Positions 36,026 to 44,969 of a stretch of 64,000 bases of DNA are shown piece after piece. A program made the position numbers and the translations under genes. Numbering within the stretch: the stretch's first letter is position 1; every line of letters begins with the position of its first letter. Origin of the DNA: G965220825 sp965220825 (GTDB lineage Bacteria > Pseudomonadota > Alphaproteobacteria > UBA828); NCBI GenBank assembly GCA_965220825.1, contig OZ244839.1:310001-374000 (forward strand), in the 5' to 3' direction. The notes beneath the pieces were generated by a model. That model did no database searches, had not been told where the DNA came from, and saw only the letters and a program-made list of their open reading frames with translations.

Positions 36026-36809
36026 CGCCCCGGATGCGGCCTTGCCGGGCGACGGAGACCCGCCACCCTTCGAATCGCTCAACCCGAACGGACGCTGCCG
36101 CGCGCTGCTGGTCTGCGACCATGCGAGCTGCGCAATTCCGGCGGCGCTCGGCACGCTCGGAGTGAGCGAAGAACGCCGGCGGGACCATATCGGCTGGGAT
36201 ATCGGTGCGGCGCCCGTTGCGCGAAGGCTTTCCGCTCTGCTGGATGCCCAGGCGATCCTCGCGGGTTATTCGCGTCTGGTGGTGGACTGCAACCGCCCCG
36301 AGAGCGCGCCCGACCGTATACCGGAAATGAGCGATTCCACGCCTGTGCCCGGCAACCAGGGCCTGAGCCCGGCGGCGCGGGATGCGCGCATCGCCGCCTT
36401 CTTCACGCCCTATCACGAAGCGATCCGAGCCGCTCTGGACCGGCGGGCGGCCGCGGGCCCGCCGCCGGCTCTGGTGGCGGTCCACAGCTTCACGCCTCAC
36501 ATGGCGGACGGCATCTTCCGGCCCTGGCACATCGCCATCTGCTGGCATGAGGACAGGCGCATGGCGGCGCCGATGGCGGAGCGGCTCAGTGCCGAGGGAT
36601 GGCAGGTAGGGGAGAATCAGCCCTTCAGCGTCGATCTCGAGAGCGATTACACCCTGCCCGTGCACGGCGAGCAGCGCGGTGTGCCCTCGTTGCTGATCGA
36701 GATTCGCAACGACCTGGTGCGTGAGCCATCGGGCGTCGAGGACTGGTCCATGCGCCTCGCCGGCCATATTCGGGCCGTTCTCGCGCGCCCCGAGATCTGG
36801 GCCGCGTAG
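36018..36809 (+). CDS. N-formylglutamate amidohydrolase family protein
   Basis: 263-residue hydrolase of the N-formylglutamate deformylase (HutG-like) family. Conserved segments: LLVCDHASCAIP, RRDHIGWDIGAAPVARRLS, SRLVVDCNRPESAPDRIP, VAVHSFTPHM and GVPSLLIEIRNDLV; His and Glu residues in these bind the metal. No other histidine-utilisation genes are nearby, so the real substrate may be another N-acylamino acid. The start is taken as GTG at 36018, overlapping the preceding stop; an upstream GTG at 35991 is possible. Confidence 0.85.
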   Translation: MSDAPDAALPGDGDPPPFESLNPNGRCRALLVCDHASCAIPAALGTLGVSEERRRDHIGWDIGAAPVARRLSALLDAQAILAGYSRLVVDCNRPESAPDRIPEMSDSTPVPGNQGLSPAARDARIAAFFTPYHEAIRAALDRRAAAGPPPALVAVHSFTPHMADGIFRPWHIAICWHEDRRMAAPMAERLSAEGWQVGENQPFSVDLESDYTLPVHGEQRGVPSLLIEIRNDLVREPSGVEDWSMRLAGHIRAVLARPEIWAA

Positions 36810-36818
36810 CGCCGCTCC

Positions 36819-36846
36819 GGTGCGCGGGCGCGACGGCCCGCGCACC
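36819..36846. terminator. Perfect 11-bp hairpin between convergent genes
   Basis: GGTGCGCGGGC (36819-36829) and GCCCGCGCACC (36836-36846) with a 6-nt loop lie in the 48-bp gap between the converging deformylase and NTF2-like genes. Very stable stem, no T-tract. Confidence 0.5.
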
Positions 36847-36857
36847 AAGACCCGAGT

Positions 36858-37346
36858 CTATCCCTGCCAGGGCGGGATGGGGGTTTCCCAGGAGGGCTTG
36901 GCGGCTTCGCTCAGGAGCTTGAGATAGAGCTCGATATGGGCGAACCGCCATTCGCCGTCTTCCTTGCGGAATTTGGATTCATACCAGCCGCCGATCCAGG
37001 TGTCGGCGGCCGGGCCGCCGCCTTCCGGAGTCACTTTGGCGAGCTCCCACAGATAGTACTCACCGGTCGCGGTGCGCCCGTCGTCGGCGACTTCGATGAC
37101 CGGCTGGGTCATGTAGTGGAGCGCCCACGGGATGCCGCTGGTGCAGACCTCGCGCAGCCCCTCGGCAATGCCGTCCCGCGTTTCCCAGCGCCCAATGCCT
37201 TCGCAGTTCCATACCGCGTCCTCGGTGAAGCAGGGCGCCATCATCGCCATGTCGCCATTATGGTCGGCCGCCTTGGCGTAGCGCGCGATGAGCTGCTTGA
37301 TGGCTTCGATGTCTTCGAGGCGCTGGAGGCGCCGTTCCACGGACAT
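36858..37346 (-). CDS. NTF2-like / SnoaL-type small protein
   Basis: 162-residue single-domain protein with the NTF2/SnoaL cone fold. N-terminal helix EDIEAIKQLIARYAKAADH, then DMAMMAPCFTEDAVWN, a central WALHYMTQPVIEVADDGRTATGEYYL, and a closing DGEWRFAHIELYL. Such proteins can be hydratases, isomerases or dehydratases on ring compounds, or non-enzymatic binders. It is 21 bp downstream of an HpaB-like monooxygenase gene and probably belongs to the same catabolic unit. Confidence 0.82.
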   Translation of the reverse strand: MSVERRLQRLEDIEAIKQLIARYAKAADHNGDMAMMAPCFTEDAVWNCEGIGRWETRDGIAEGLREVCTSGIPWALHYMTQPVIEVADDGRTATGEYYLWELAKVTPEGGGPAADTWIGGWYESKFRKEDGEWRFAHIELYLKLLSEAAKPSWETPIPPWQG

Positions 37347-37367
37347 GTCTCTCTCCCTGCCGTTGTC

Positions 37368-38912
37368 TCAGTTGCGGGCGCGGCGGGGCCGGGCGGGCGT
37401 ATCGGGCGTCTCGCAGCCCACTGGGCAGCAGCGGCCCGGCTGCCGGTCGCGGCTCGGTGCGTTCGTCTCGTCGGTCAGCACGCCCCGCTCCAGCAGGCGC
37501 TCGACCAGCGCGACCTTCTCCTGAAGCGGGTAGCTGCGGAAGATTTCGAGCCCCGTCGCGGCGGGCGAGCCGCCGCCATGCAGACTGATGACCGAATACC
37601 AGCCCGCCTCGTCGGAGGCGGTGAGATCCTCGATCAGGCGCGCGACCTCCATGCGCTCGGCATGGGGCACGTCTTCGCGACCCCGGAGCATCTCGGCGAG
37701 GGAGCCTGCGGTGGCGGGGTTGTGGTCCTCGTCGGGTCCCGGAAGCGCCACCACCAGCCCGCCGGAAACGTCGTGGGAGAGCCGGTGCATGTCGTAGATC
37801 TGGGTGGAGAGGAGCAGCTTGCCGATGTTCACGAACACCCGGTCCGGTTCGTGGCACCCGGATTCGTCCGCCCGGCCGTAGACCGAGCCCGCGACCCCGC
37901 AGGCATAGAAGCCTTCCACGATCTTGATCAGATCGGTCATGCGTTCGCGCAGATGATGCGTCTTGTCCACCGGCAGGCCGTTGGCTTCCGCCATCAGAAC
38001 GCCGGCGCCGATCAGGAGGTCGCCGAAGCCCGCCCGCGCCCCGATGCAGGAGTGCCGATGATGGGTCGCGTAAGCCTGGGCGAGGAACTGGGTGTAGCGC
38101 CACTCCCCGGCCAGGAACACCCGCTCCCAGGGCACGAACACGTCCTCGAAGATCACCACGCCGGTGGATTGTCCGTATTTCGCGCTGAACTTCGCGGCGG
38201 CGTTCCCCGGTCGGCCGGCAGGCCGCGCGACGATGGTGAGCCCCTCCGCGTCCGCAGGAACGGCGCAGCAGACGGCAAACGACGCATCGTCCTCGGTCAT
38301 GTTGCGGCAGGGCATGACGAGGAATTCGTGCATGTAGGGCGCGCCGGTGACGATGGCCTTGACGCCCCGGATCACGATGCCGTCCGGCCGGCGCCTGGCG
38401 ATATGGACGTAAGAATCCCGGTTGGCCTGGGCGTGGGGCCGTCGCGAGCGGTCTCCCTTGCCGTCGGTCATGGCGACGCCGAGGGTGAGGTCCTCCGCCT
38501 GAACGCGGTGGAGGTATGCGAGAAAGCGCGCGTGGATGTCGCTTCCTGTCTCCCGGTCCATGCGGTGGGTGGTCTGGTGTATGGCGTTGAGGCCGTCCTG
38601 GGTGAGGTAGCGCTGGGCGCAGCCCGTGTTCTGGCAGGCCAGGCGGACGGCTTCCAGCTTGTGGAGCTGGTCCTCGGTGGAGCGGTTGATGTGCAGGAAG
38701 CGGTTGACCTCGCCGCCGGTGCTTTCCTCCGTCGCCGTCATGACGTGGCGGTGGCGCGCGTCGAGCGCCAGGTCGTAGGTCAGGCCGACGGCAGCGATCC
38801 CCGGCCCGAAACGCGGCTCGTCGGCGACCGAAGAGACGGCCTCTCCGTCGAGAAAGACCCGGGGCGCAAGGCTGCGGAGCGAATCCCGGTACTGTTCGGC
38901 CGACATGAACAT
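37368..38912 (-). CDS. 4-hydroxyphenylacetate 3-monooxygenase (HpaB)-family protein
   Basis: 514-residue member of the HpaB / 4-hydroxybutyryl-CoA dehydratase superfamily, which has an acyl-CoA-dehydrogenase-like fold. N-terminal SAEQYRDSLRSLAPRVFLDGE is typical. The central VIVRGVKAIVTGAPYMHEFLVMP-like strand region, KYGQSTGVVIFEDVFVPWERVF and ATHHRHSCIGARAGFGD follow. In the dehydratase branch a HxxxxxxC site binds a 4Fe-4S cluster; here that Cys position is Ala, so a flavin-using monooxygenase or hydroxylase is more likely. A short Cys-containing tail (GRCCPVGCE) is unusual. Flavin reductase (HpaC) is not encoded nearby. Start 38912 or 38906. Confidence 0.82.
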   Translation of the reverse strand: MFMSAEQYRDSLRSLAPRVFLDGEAVSSVADEPRFGPGIAAVGLTYDLALDARHRHVMTATEESTGGEVNRFLHINRSTEDQLHKLEAVRLACQNTGCAQRYLTQDGLNAIHQTTHRMDRETGSDIHARFLAYLHRVQAEDLTLGVAMTDGKGDRSRRPHAQANRDSYVHIARRRPDGIVIRGVKAIVTGAPYMHEFLVMPCRNMTEDDASFAVCCAVPADAEGLTIVARPAGRPGNAAAKFSAKYGQSTGVVIFEDVFVPWERVFLAGEWRYTQFLAQAYATHHRHSCIGARAGFGDLLIGAGVLMAEANGLPVDKTHHLRERMTDLIKIVEGFYACGVAGSVYGRADESGCHEPDRVFVNIGKLLLSTQIYDMHRLSHDVSGGLVVALPGPDEDHNPATAGSLAEMLRGREDVPHAERMEVARLIEDLTASDEAGWYSVISLHGGGSPAATGLEIFRSYPLQEKVALVERLLERGVLTDETNAPSRDRQPGRCCPVGCETPDTPARPRRARN

Positions 38913-38967
38913 TGTCTTGCGGTCCCTTCGCTTGGGGTGTTCGCTTGGCTGGTGCCGGACGGACGGG

Positions 38968-39852
38968 TCAGCCGGCGCCGGCCTCCCGCTGCCTGATCGC
39001 CTCCATCAGGCGGATGGTCCGTTCAGCCGTCTCGACGATGGGGTAGTCGATGAAATAGCCGTCGACCTGGATCGAGGCCGAGCCCGCGGCCTCCGCCTCC
39101 TTGAAGGCGGCGATATGTTTTTCCGCCCGCGCCACCTCTTCGGCGGTGGGCGTAAAGACCCGGTTCACCGGTGCCACCTGCCTGGGGTGGATGCAGAGCT
39201 TGCCCTGGAAGCCCGCCGCCCGCGCGGTGTGCGCCGAGGCCTCCAGGCTTTCCGGATCCGCGAGATCGATGAAGACGCTGTCGATCGGGGCTTCCAGTCC
39301 GGCGGCGCGCGATGCCAGCACGAGCTCCGCGCGGGCTGGCGCAAGCTCGGTCTCGGACGGCGTCCAGACCATGCGCATGTCTCGCGTGTAGTCGCCGGCG
39401 CCGAAGACAAGACGCTTCGCCCGCGTGCGGGCCTTTGCGATGGCCCGCACCGCGGCCATGCCGGCGCCGGTCTCGACGAGGGGGAGCAGGTCGACGGCCC
39501 CGGGCGCGAGCCCCTGCGCGCGCTCCAACTGGCCGATGAGCCAGTCGGCGGTCTCAAGCTGGCTCGGGCTCTCTACCTTGGGCAGCATGATGCCGTCCAC
39601 GCCCGCAGCGACCGTGGCCACGAGATCGCCGTAGCAATAGTCCGTATCGAGGGCGTTGACGCGGACATAGCCGAGGCAGCCGCGGGGCCGGGCCAGCGCC
39701 TCCACCACAACGGTGCGGGTCGCTTCCTTCTCGGCGGCCGCGACGGCGTCCTCGAGGTCGAGCACGACGGCGTCCGCGCCGGCGTCGAACACCTTGGCGA
39801 CCTTGCGCGGATGGTTGCCGGGCGCAAACAGAATGGTCCGTAACGGTTGCAT
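38968..39852 (-). CDS. HpcH/HpaI aldolase / citrate-lyase (CitE-like) family protein
   Basis: 294-residue TIM-barrel CoA-ester lyase or aldolase. Seen: RTILFAPGNHPRKVAKVFDAGADAVVLDLEDAV at the N-terminus, metal-ligand Glu in PLVETGAGM, FGAGDYTRDM with the Asp, and KLCIHPRQVAPVN near the end. CitE-like proteins cleave or form malyl-CoA, citramalyl-CoA or related beta-hydroxyacyl-CoA. It is the first gene of a three-gene minus-strand unit with the HpaB-like and NTF2-like genes. The start at 39852 is preceded by GAGGCGG. The 261 bp between it and divergent rph hold no gene I can support. Confidence 0.85.
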   Translation of the reverse strand: MQPLRTILFAPGNHPRKVAKVFDAGADAVVLDLEDAVAAAEKEATRTVVVEALARPRGCLGYVRVNALDTDYCYGDLVATVAAGVDGIMLPKVESPSQLETADWLIGQLERAQGLAPGAVDLLPLVETGAGMAAVRAIAKARTRAKRLVFGAGDYTRDMRMVWTPSETELAPARAELVLASRAAGLEAPIDSVFIDLADPESLEASAHTARAAGFQGKLCIHPRQVAPVNRVFTPTAEEVARAEKHIAAFKEAEAAGSASIQVDGYFIDYPIVETAERTIRLMEAIRQREAGAG

Positions 39853-40113
39853 GGCCGCCTCGTCGTTCCCCACCGCCACCCAATCACACACCACGCCACC
39901 GATCAAGCGAATGGCGGCCGCGGGTCGCGCGCGGCGCTCTACATTGGGTATGCGGGCCTCCAGGTCGGCCTGTTTCTTTGTGCGACGGGGCGCGCACGGG
40001 TGGGAGGGCGAATCGCCGACGCCCGCGCTCAAGATGGCGAGGGCCGTTTCCCGCAGGGGGCGAATCGGTTAGCGTCGGCGGCGTGGGATTGGTGGGAAAG
40101 GGAGCGCGGAGCC

Positions 40114-40836
40114 ATGCGTCCGTCGGGCCGCCGGAAGGACGAGATGCGCCCCGTCAGCCTCGAGGCGGGGGTGAGCAAGCATGCCGAGGGCTCCTGCCTC
40201 GTGCGCGTAGGCGATACCCATGTACTTTGCACGGCGAGCGTCGAGGAGCGGATACCGCCTTTCCTCCGCAACACGGGGCGGGGCTGGGTCACCGGCGAAT
40301 ATGGCATGCTCCCGCGCTCCACCGGCTCCCGCACCGCGCGTGAGGCGGCGCGCGGTCGCCAGAGCGGGCGCACCCAGGAGATCCAGCGCCTGATCGGGCG
40401 TTCGCTTCGGGCGGTCACGGACCTCGCGGTGCTCAAGGAACGCCAGATCGTCGTTGATTGCGACGTGATTCAAGCCGACGGCGGCACCCGAACCGCCTCC
40501 GTCACCGGCGCCTATGTGGCGTTGCACAAGGCGCTCGCCGGGCTCGTTGATTCGGGCAGGATCGAGCGTCTGCCCCTCTCGAGCCAGGTCGCCGCGGTGA
40601 GCTGCGGGATCGTGAATGGCGAGGCGGTGCTCGATCTCGACTATGACGAGGACAGCACGGCGGATGCGGATGCGAACTTCGTGCTCACCGCGGCAGGCGG
40701 CATTGTCGAGGTCCAGGGCACGGCGGAGACGGAACCCTTCGCCGACGAGCAATTGACCGCCATGCTGGCGCTCGCCCGCGAAGGCACGGCGCGGCTCTTC
40801 GCCCTGCAGCGCGCCGCGCTTTTCGCGAAGGGCTAG
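40114..40836 (+). CDS. rph: Ribonuclease PH
   Basis: 240-residue phosphorolytic 3'-5' exoribonuclease that trims tRNA 3' ends. Family hallmarks: MRPSGRRKDEMRPVSLEAGVS, EGSCLVRVGDTHVLCTASVEE, GRGWVTGEYGMLPRST, GRTQEIQRLIGRSLRAV, and LDLDYDEDSTADADANFVLT. Start at 40114 with GGGAGCGCGGAG upstream. Followed 14 bp later by rdgB, the usual rph-rdgB-hemW order. Confidence 0.96.
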   Translation: MRPSGRRKDEMRPVSLEAGVSKHAEGSCLVRVGDTHVLCTASVEERIPPFLRNTGRGWVTGEYGMLPRSTGSRTAREAARGRQSGRTQEIQRLIGRSLRAVTDLAVLKERQIVVDCDVIQADGGTRTASVTGAYVALHKALAGLVDSGRIERLPLSSQVAAVSCGIVNGEAVLDLDYDEDSTADADANFVLTAAGGIVEVQGTAETEPFADEQLTAMLALAREGTARLFALQRAALFAKG

Positions 40837-40850
40837 GAGGCGCCGCTTCC

Positions 40851-41474
40851 ATGAGCCGCCGCGGCGTGAGCGGGCGCCTCATCGTCGCAAGCCACAACAA
40901 GGGGAAGGTGCGGGAGATCGCGGCTCTCGTGACACCGCTCGGTATCGAGGCGGTGAGTGCCGCCGCACTCGGCCTCGCCGAACCGGAGGAGACGGGCGCG
41001 ACCTTCGGCGCCAATGCGGCGCTGAAGGCCCTCGCCGCCGCGCAGGCGGCATCGGTGGGCGGCGCGCCGGCTCTCGCCGACGATTCGGGCCTCGTCGTGC
41101 CCGCTCTCGACGGTGCGCCGGGGATCCGCTCCGCCCGCTGGGCGGGGCCCGAGCGCGATTTCGCAGCGGCAATGGTGCGGGTTCGTGCCGCGCTGGACGC
41201 CTGCGGCGCGGAGATCGAGGGTGCGCCGGCCCATTTCGTCTGCGCGCTCTGCCTTGCCTGGGCGGACGGATATTGCGAAACGGTGGAGGGCACGGTCCAT
41301 GGGCGGCTGACCTGGCCTCCCCGGGGGCGCCACGGCTTCGGCTACGACCCGATCTTCGTGCCGGCGGGCCACGAACGCACCTTCGGCGAGATGACGCCCG
41401 CGGAGAAGCAGCCGCTCACCCATCGCGCCCGGGCGTTCGAGCAGCTTGCGGCTCATCTGGGGGCGGGTTCTTGA
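40851..41474 (+). CDS. rdgB: dITP/XTP pyrophosphatase (RdgB/HAM1)
   Basis: 207-residue housecleaning pyrophosphatase that removes ITP, dITP and XTP. Signatures: LIVASHNKGKVREI (phosphate grip), LADDSGLVVPALDGAPGIRSARWAG, and RHGFGYDPIFVP with AEKQPLTHRARAF at the end. Start has AGGAGG upstream. Overlaps the putative hemW start (TTGA). Confidence 0.96.
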   Translation: MSRRGVSGRLIVASHNKGKVREIAALVTPLGIEAVSAAALGLAEPEETGATFGANAALKALAAAQAASVGGAPALADDSGLVVPALDGAPGIRSARWAGPERDFAAAMVRVRAALDACGAEIEGAPAHFVCALCLAWADGYCETVEGTVHGRLTWPPRGRHGFGYDPIFVPAGHERTFGEMTPAEKQPLTHRARAFEQLAAHLGAGS

Positions 41475-42640
41475 GCCGCACCGGCGCGGGCTCCCGCGTT
41501 CTCGCGCTCTATGTGCACTGGCCCTTCTGCCTTTCCAAATGTCCCTATTGCGATTTCAACAGCCATGTGCGGGAGCGGGTGGACCAGGCCCGCTGGCGCC
41601 GCGCGCTGCTAACGGAGCTCGACCGTACGGCGGATCTGCTGCCGAATCGTGAGGTCGGAAGCATCTTCTTCGGCGGCGGCACGCCGTCGCTCATGCCGCC
41701 CGCGACGGCCGCCGCCGTGCTGGACCGCGCCGCCACCCGCTGGACCCTGGCGGCGGACGTGGAGATCACTCTCGAAGCCAATCCCACCTCGACCGAGGCT
41801 GGGCGCCTGCGAGATTTCCGCGCGGCAGGCGTCAACAGGGTCTCGCTCGGAGTGCAGGCGCTGGAGGACACCGCGCTTCGCTTCCTGGGCCGGGCCCACG
41901 GGGTGGAAGAGGCGCTGCGCGCAATAGCGCTCGCCCGACGCCTCCTGCCGCGTAGCTCCTTCGATCTGATCTACGCCCGTCCCGGGCAGAACCCCGCCGC
42001 CTGGCGCACCGAACTCGCCCGAGCGCTCGACTTGGCGGACGGCCACCTCTCGCTTTACCAGCTCTCGGTGGAGAGGGGCACGGCGTTCTTCGCCCGCCAC
42101 CGCTCGGGGGAGTTCGCGCTGCCGGACCAAGACACCGCACGGGCGCTCTACGACACCACCCAGGAACTCACCGAAGGGGCGGGCTTCAGGGCTTATGAGG
42201 TTTCCAATCACGCGCGAGCCGGGCAGGCCTGCCGCCACAATCTCGCCTGCTGGCGCTACGAGCCCTATGCCGGCATCGGCCCCGGCGCCCACGGACGCAT
42301 CGATCCGGACGGCGGCCGCGTGGCGGTGCGCGGACACGCTGCGCCAGAGGCCTGGCTCGCCGCGGTGGAGCGCACGGGTTACGGCACGGCGGAATCGCGC
42401 GCAATCGGCCCCGAGGAGCAGGCGCGTGAAATGCTGCTCCTCGGTCTTCGGCTGCACGAAGGCGTTTCCGAGGCGGCGCTGGAAGAGCGCACCGGCTGTG
42501 CGGCCGACCGCGTGGTGAGCCGTGCGGGTGCGGCGCGGCTCCGGCAGGCGGGCTATCTCGATCCCGCTCCCGGCCTTCTCCGCGCGACCGATACGGGCCG
42601 CCCCTTGCTCAACGCCGTCATTGCCGAACTCGTGCTCTGA
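41471..42640 (+). CDS. hemW: Radical SAM heme chaperone HemW
   Basis: 389-residue radical-SAM protein of the HemN/HemW group. The cluster motif CLSKCPYC (CxxxCxxC) is near residue 20, with the SAM-binding region FFGGGTPSLMPP after it and the HemW-typical HNLACWRYEPYAGIGPGAH block. HemW is a heme chaperone rather than the coproporphyrinogen oxidase it is often labelled as; the short N-terminus before the cluster fits HemW. No ATG precedes the conserved start, so a TTG at 41471 overlapping the rdgB stop is proposed. A later GTG at 41513 would cut into conserved sequence. Confidence 0.88.
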   Translation: MSRTGAGSRVLALYVHWPFCLSKCPYCDFNSHVRERVDQARWRRALLTELDRTADLLPNREVGSIFFGGGTPSLMPPATAAAVLDRAATRWTLAADVEITLEANPTSTEAGRLRDFRAAGVNRVSLGVQALEDTALRFLGRAHGVEEALRAIALARRLLPRSSFDLIYARPGQNPAAWRTELARALDLADGHLSLYQLSVERGTAFFARHRSGEFALPDQDTARALYDTTQELTEGAGFRAYEVSNHARAGQACRHNLACWRYEPYAGIGPGAHGRIDPDGGRVAVRGHAAPEAWLAAVERTGYGTAESRAIGPEEQAREMLLLGLRLHEGVSEAALEERTGCAADRVVSRAGAARLRQAGYLDPAPGLLRATDTGRPLLNAVIAELVL

Positions 42641-42673
42641 TCCGTGCGAGCACGGCCCGGTGGAAGCGGGACG

Positions 42674-44038
42674 CTACGCCCCGGGAGGGAAGCGCTCGGG
42701 CGCAGGGGCGGCGAGAGCGGCACCCGCCCTGTCGGTCGCCTCGAGGACGGCGAGACCGCGCTCGGCGACGCCGTCCTCGTCGAAGCGGAAAATGCCGTCT
42801 ACGCCCAGGAAGCCGCCTCGGCTGGCGAGCGCATTGCGGTCGAAATTGCGCAGCGCGAGGGCGGCGGCGAGCGCGGTCGCGTCATAGCCGAGGGAGGCGA
42901 TCGCGCCCGGCGGCGCGCCGAAGGCCGCCTCGTAGCGCGCCGCGAACCGTTGCCGGGCGGCGGGGTCCGGTGCGGCGAACAGGCCGCCGTTCAGCGCCGG
43001 CTCCCCGAGTGTCGCCGGATCGTCCCAGAGGCCCGTTCCCAGCAGGCGCACCTCCGCCGGGTCGATGTCGTAATAGGGGAGGAGCGGCGCGACCTGGCGA
43101 AGCCGGGCTCCTCCGTCCGGCAGCAGCAGTGCATCGAACGGCAACGCTCCCGGGCCGCCGTCTTGTTGCTGCCGTGCGGCGAGGCGGCGAACCGCGTCCT
43201 CCGCGTCCGAGCCGTCGGCCGCATAGTAATGGGCGCCCGCGAAAGCGAGACCGGCATGCGCCGCGGCATCCGCCGCTTCGTCGGCCGAGGTTTGGCCATA
43301 GCGGGTTCGGGGGGCGAGCAGGGCGATGCGCCGGTGGCCGAGCGCCGCAGCGTAGGCGATCACCCGCCGAATCTGCGCTCGTGGCGTATGGCCGATCAGA
43401 TAGACCCCCGCACCCGCCGCCGTGCGGTCGGTGGAGAAGGCGATCATGGCGACGTTTTCTCGTGCCGCGTGGGGCGCAACGGCGCGCACGCCATCTGCGA
43501 GCAGCGGGCCAAGGATGAGATCCACGCCGTCGTCGAGCAGGGCGCGCGCAGCGGTCTCCGCGCCTGTTGCCGTTCCCGTCGTGTCCCGCGGCAGCAGTAC
43601 AAGGTCGTCGAGGCCCGAATCGAACAGGGCGAGTTCGGCCGCCCGCAGCAGGGTTTCGCCGGCGTCGGCGTAGCGCCCGGTGAGCGGGAGCAACAGGCCT
43701 ATCCGCCCCGCCCCCGGGGCCAGGTCGGCCACGGGCGGCGGCGCGGGCGATTCGGCCAGATCCGGTGCGGATTCGGTTTGCGGCGCCACGTGTTCGCTGG
43801 TGTCACGCGCTTCGGGGGGCCCGGCATCCGCTGCTTCCGCCAGGACTTCCTGCACCGGCGCTTCCTGCACGTCGAGCCGGTTCGCCGCTTGGCCGTCCGT
43901 CACGGGCGCGGGTATGCTCGCAGGCGCGCAGCCTGCCGCGAGAAGGACTAACAGGATGCCGAGCGCGGCCCATCCCCGTCCAGGCGCGCGCAAAATTGGA
44001 GGCGGAGTCCGAAGGACCGTGGCGCCAGGCTCTTCCAT
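42674..44038 (-). CDS. LpoA-like lipoprotein / penicillin-binding-protein activator
   Basis: 454-residue lipoprotein: hydrophobic WAALGILLVLLAAGC with lipobox LAAGC, a Pro/Ala/Glu-rich linker of about 70 residues, then a periplasmic-binding-protein type I fold (RIGLLLPLTGRYADAGETLLRAAELALF, then ILGPLLADGVRAVAPHA, MIAFSTDRTAAG). This matches the C-terminal domain of LpoA, which activates the peptidoglycan synthase PBP1A; the TPR-like N-terminal domain of gammaproteobacterial LpoA is absent. It is divergent from rsmI as in E. coli, which supports the call. Its start (44038) overlaps the proposed rsmI start region by 20 bp. Confidence 0.85.
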   Translation of the reverse strand: MEEPGATVLRTPPPILRAPGRGWAALGILLVLLAAGCAPASIPAPVTDGQAANRLDVQEAPVQEVLAEAADAGPPEARDTSEHVAPQTESAPDLAESPAPPPVADLAPGAGRIGLLLPLTGRYADAGETLLRAAELALFDSGLDDLVLLPRDTTGTATGAETAARALLDDGVDLILGPLLADGVRAVAPHAARENVAMIAFSTDRTAAGAGVYLIGHTPRAQIRRVIAYAAALGHRRIALLAPRTRYGQTSADEAADAAAHAGLAFAGAHYYAADGSDAEDAVRRLAARQQQDGGPGALPFDALLLPDGGARLRQVAPLLPYYDIDPAEVRLLGTGLWDDPATLGEPALNGGLFAAPDPAARQRFAARYEAAFGAPPGAIASLGYDATALAAALALRNFDRNALASRGGFLGVDGIFRFDEDGVAERGLAVLEATDRAGAALAAPAPERFPPGA

Positions 44039-44969
44039 AACGCCGAGTGAATCCCGTGGCGTTGCCGCAGACCCGGAGCTTACGGAGCCCTCCCGGGCAA
44101 GTAAACCGGAGCCGCTCCGCGCGGGCCTCTGGCTGGTGGCGACGCCCATCGGCAATCTGGAGGACATCTCCCGCCGCGCGCTCCGGGTGCTCGCCGCGGC
44201 GGACCGTGTCGCCTGCGAAGATACCCGCCGCACCGCGAAGCTCCTCGCTCGTCACGGCGTTGCCGCGCGGCTCGTCTCCTATCACGAGCACAATGCGGCT
44301 CGCGTCCGGCCCCGCCTCCTCCGCGCGCTGGCGTCGGGGGACAGGGTGGCTCTGGTTTCGGACGCCGGAACCCCGCTGATCTCCGATCCCGGCTACAAGC
44401 TGGTGCGGGAGGCCGTCGCCGCGGGCGTGGCCGTCACGGGCTGTCCAGGGCCGAGCGCACCGCTGCTGGCGCTCATTCTTTCAGGGCTCCCGACGGACCG
44501 CTTCTATTTCGGGGGCTTTTTGCCCGCCGGCCGGGCAGCGCGGCGCACGGTACTGGTATCGCTCGCATCGCTGGACGCGACGCTCATCCTGCTCGAATCA
44601 CCCCGCCGCCTTCCGGCTTCCCTCGCCGACATGGCGGAGATTCTGGGCGACCGGCCGGCGGCGGTGGCGCGGGAGTTGACCAAACGCCACGAGGAGGTGC
44701 GGCGCGGCGGCCTCGCGACGGTCGCCCGTCACTACGCGGAGGCCGGTCCACCGCGCGGCGAGATCGTCGTCGTCATAGGCGCCGGCGGCGGTCGGCGAGA
44801 GGAGGCGCTCGACGATGCGGCGCTCGACGCCCGCCTGGACGCACTGCTCGCCGAGGGCACGCTGCGCGACGCGGCGGCCGCGCTCGCAACGGAGGCCGGG
44901 CTCTCGCGCCGGGAGGCCTACGCCCGCGCCCTCGCCCGCAGGAAGGGCGCGCACGAGAAGGGCCGGTGA
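44019..44969 (+). CDS. rsmI: 16S rRNA (cytidine-1402-2'-O)-methyltransferase
   Basis: About 316-residue SAM-dependent methyltransferase of the tetrapyrrole-methylase fold that 2'-O-methylates C1402 of 16S rRNA. Motifs: LWLVATPIGNLEDISRRAL, DRVACEDTRRTAKLL, LVSYHEHNA, VALVSDAGTPLISDPGYKLV, TGCPGPSAPLLALILSGL, and RELTKRHEEVRRG. No ATG precedes the core; GTG at 44019 is the best in-frame candidate and lies within the start region of the divergent LpoA-like gene. The N-terminal 30 residues are unconserved, so the start is uncertain. Confidence 0.93.
   Translation: MAPGSSITPSESRGVAADPELTEPSRASKPEPLRAGLWLVATPIGNLEDISRRALRVLAAADRVACEDTRRTAKLLARHGVAARLVSYHEHNAARVRPRLLRALASGDRVALVSDAGTPLISDPGYKLVREAVAAGVAVTGCPGPSAPLLALILSGLPTDRFYFGGFLPAGRAARRTVLVSLASLDATLILLESPRRLPASLADMAEILGDRPAAVARELTKRHEEVRRGGLATVARHYAEAGPPRGEIVVVIGAGGGRREEALDDAALDARLDALLAEGTLRDAAAALATEAGLSRREAYARALARRKGAHEKGR

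Noticed and set aside
37368..38912. 4-hydroxybutyryl-CoA dehydratase as the identity of the HpaB-family gene
   Set aside because: The position of the cluster-binding Cys after the conserved His is Ala, so the Fe-S dehydratase branch is unlikely.
42642..42655. Small hairpin CCGTG/CACGG between the convergent hemW and LpoA-like genes
   Set aside because: Only 5 bp with a 4-nt loop and no T-tract; too weak to call a terminator.
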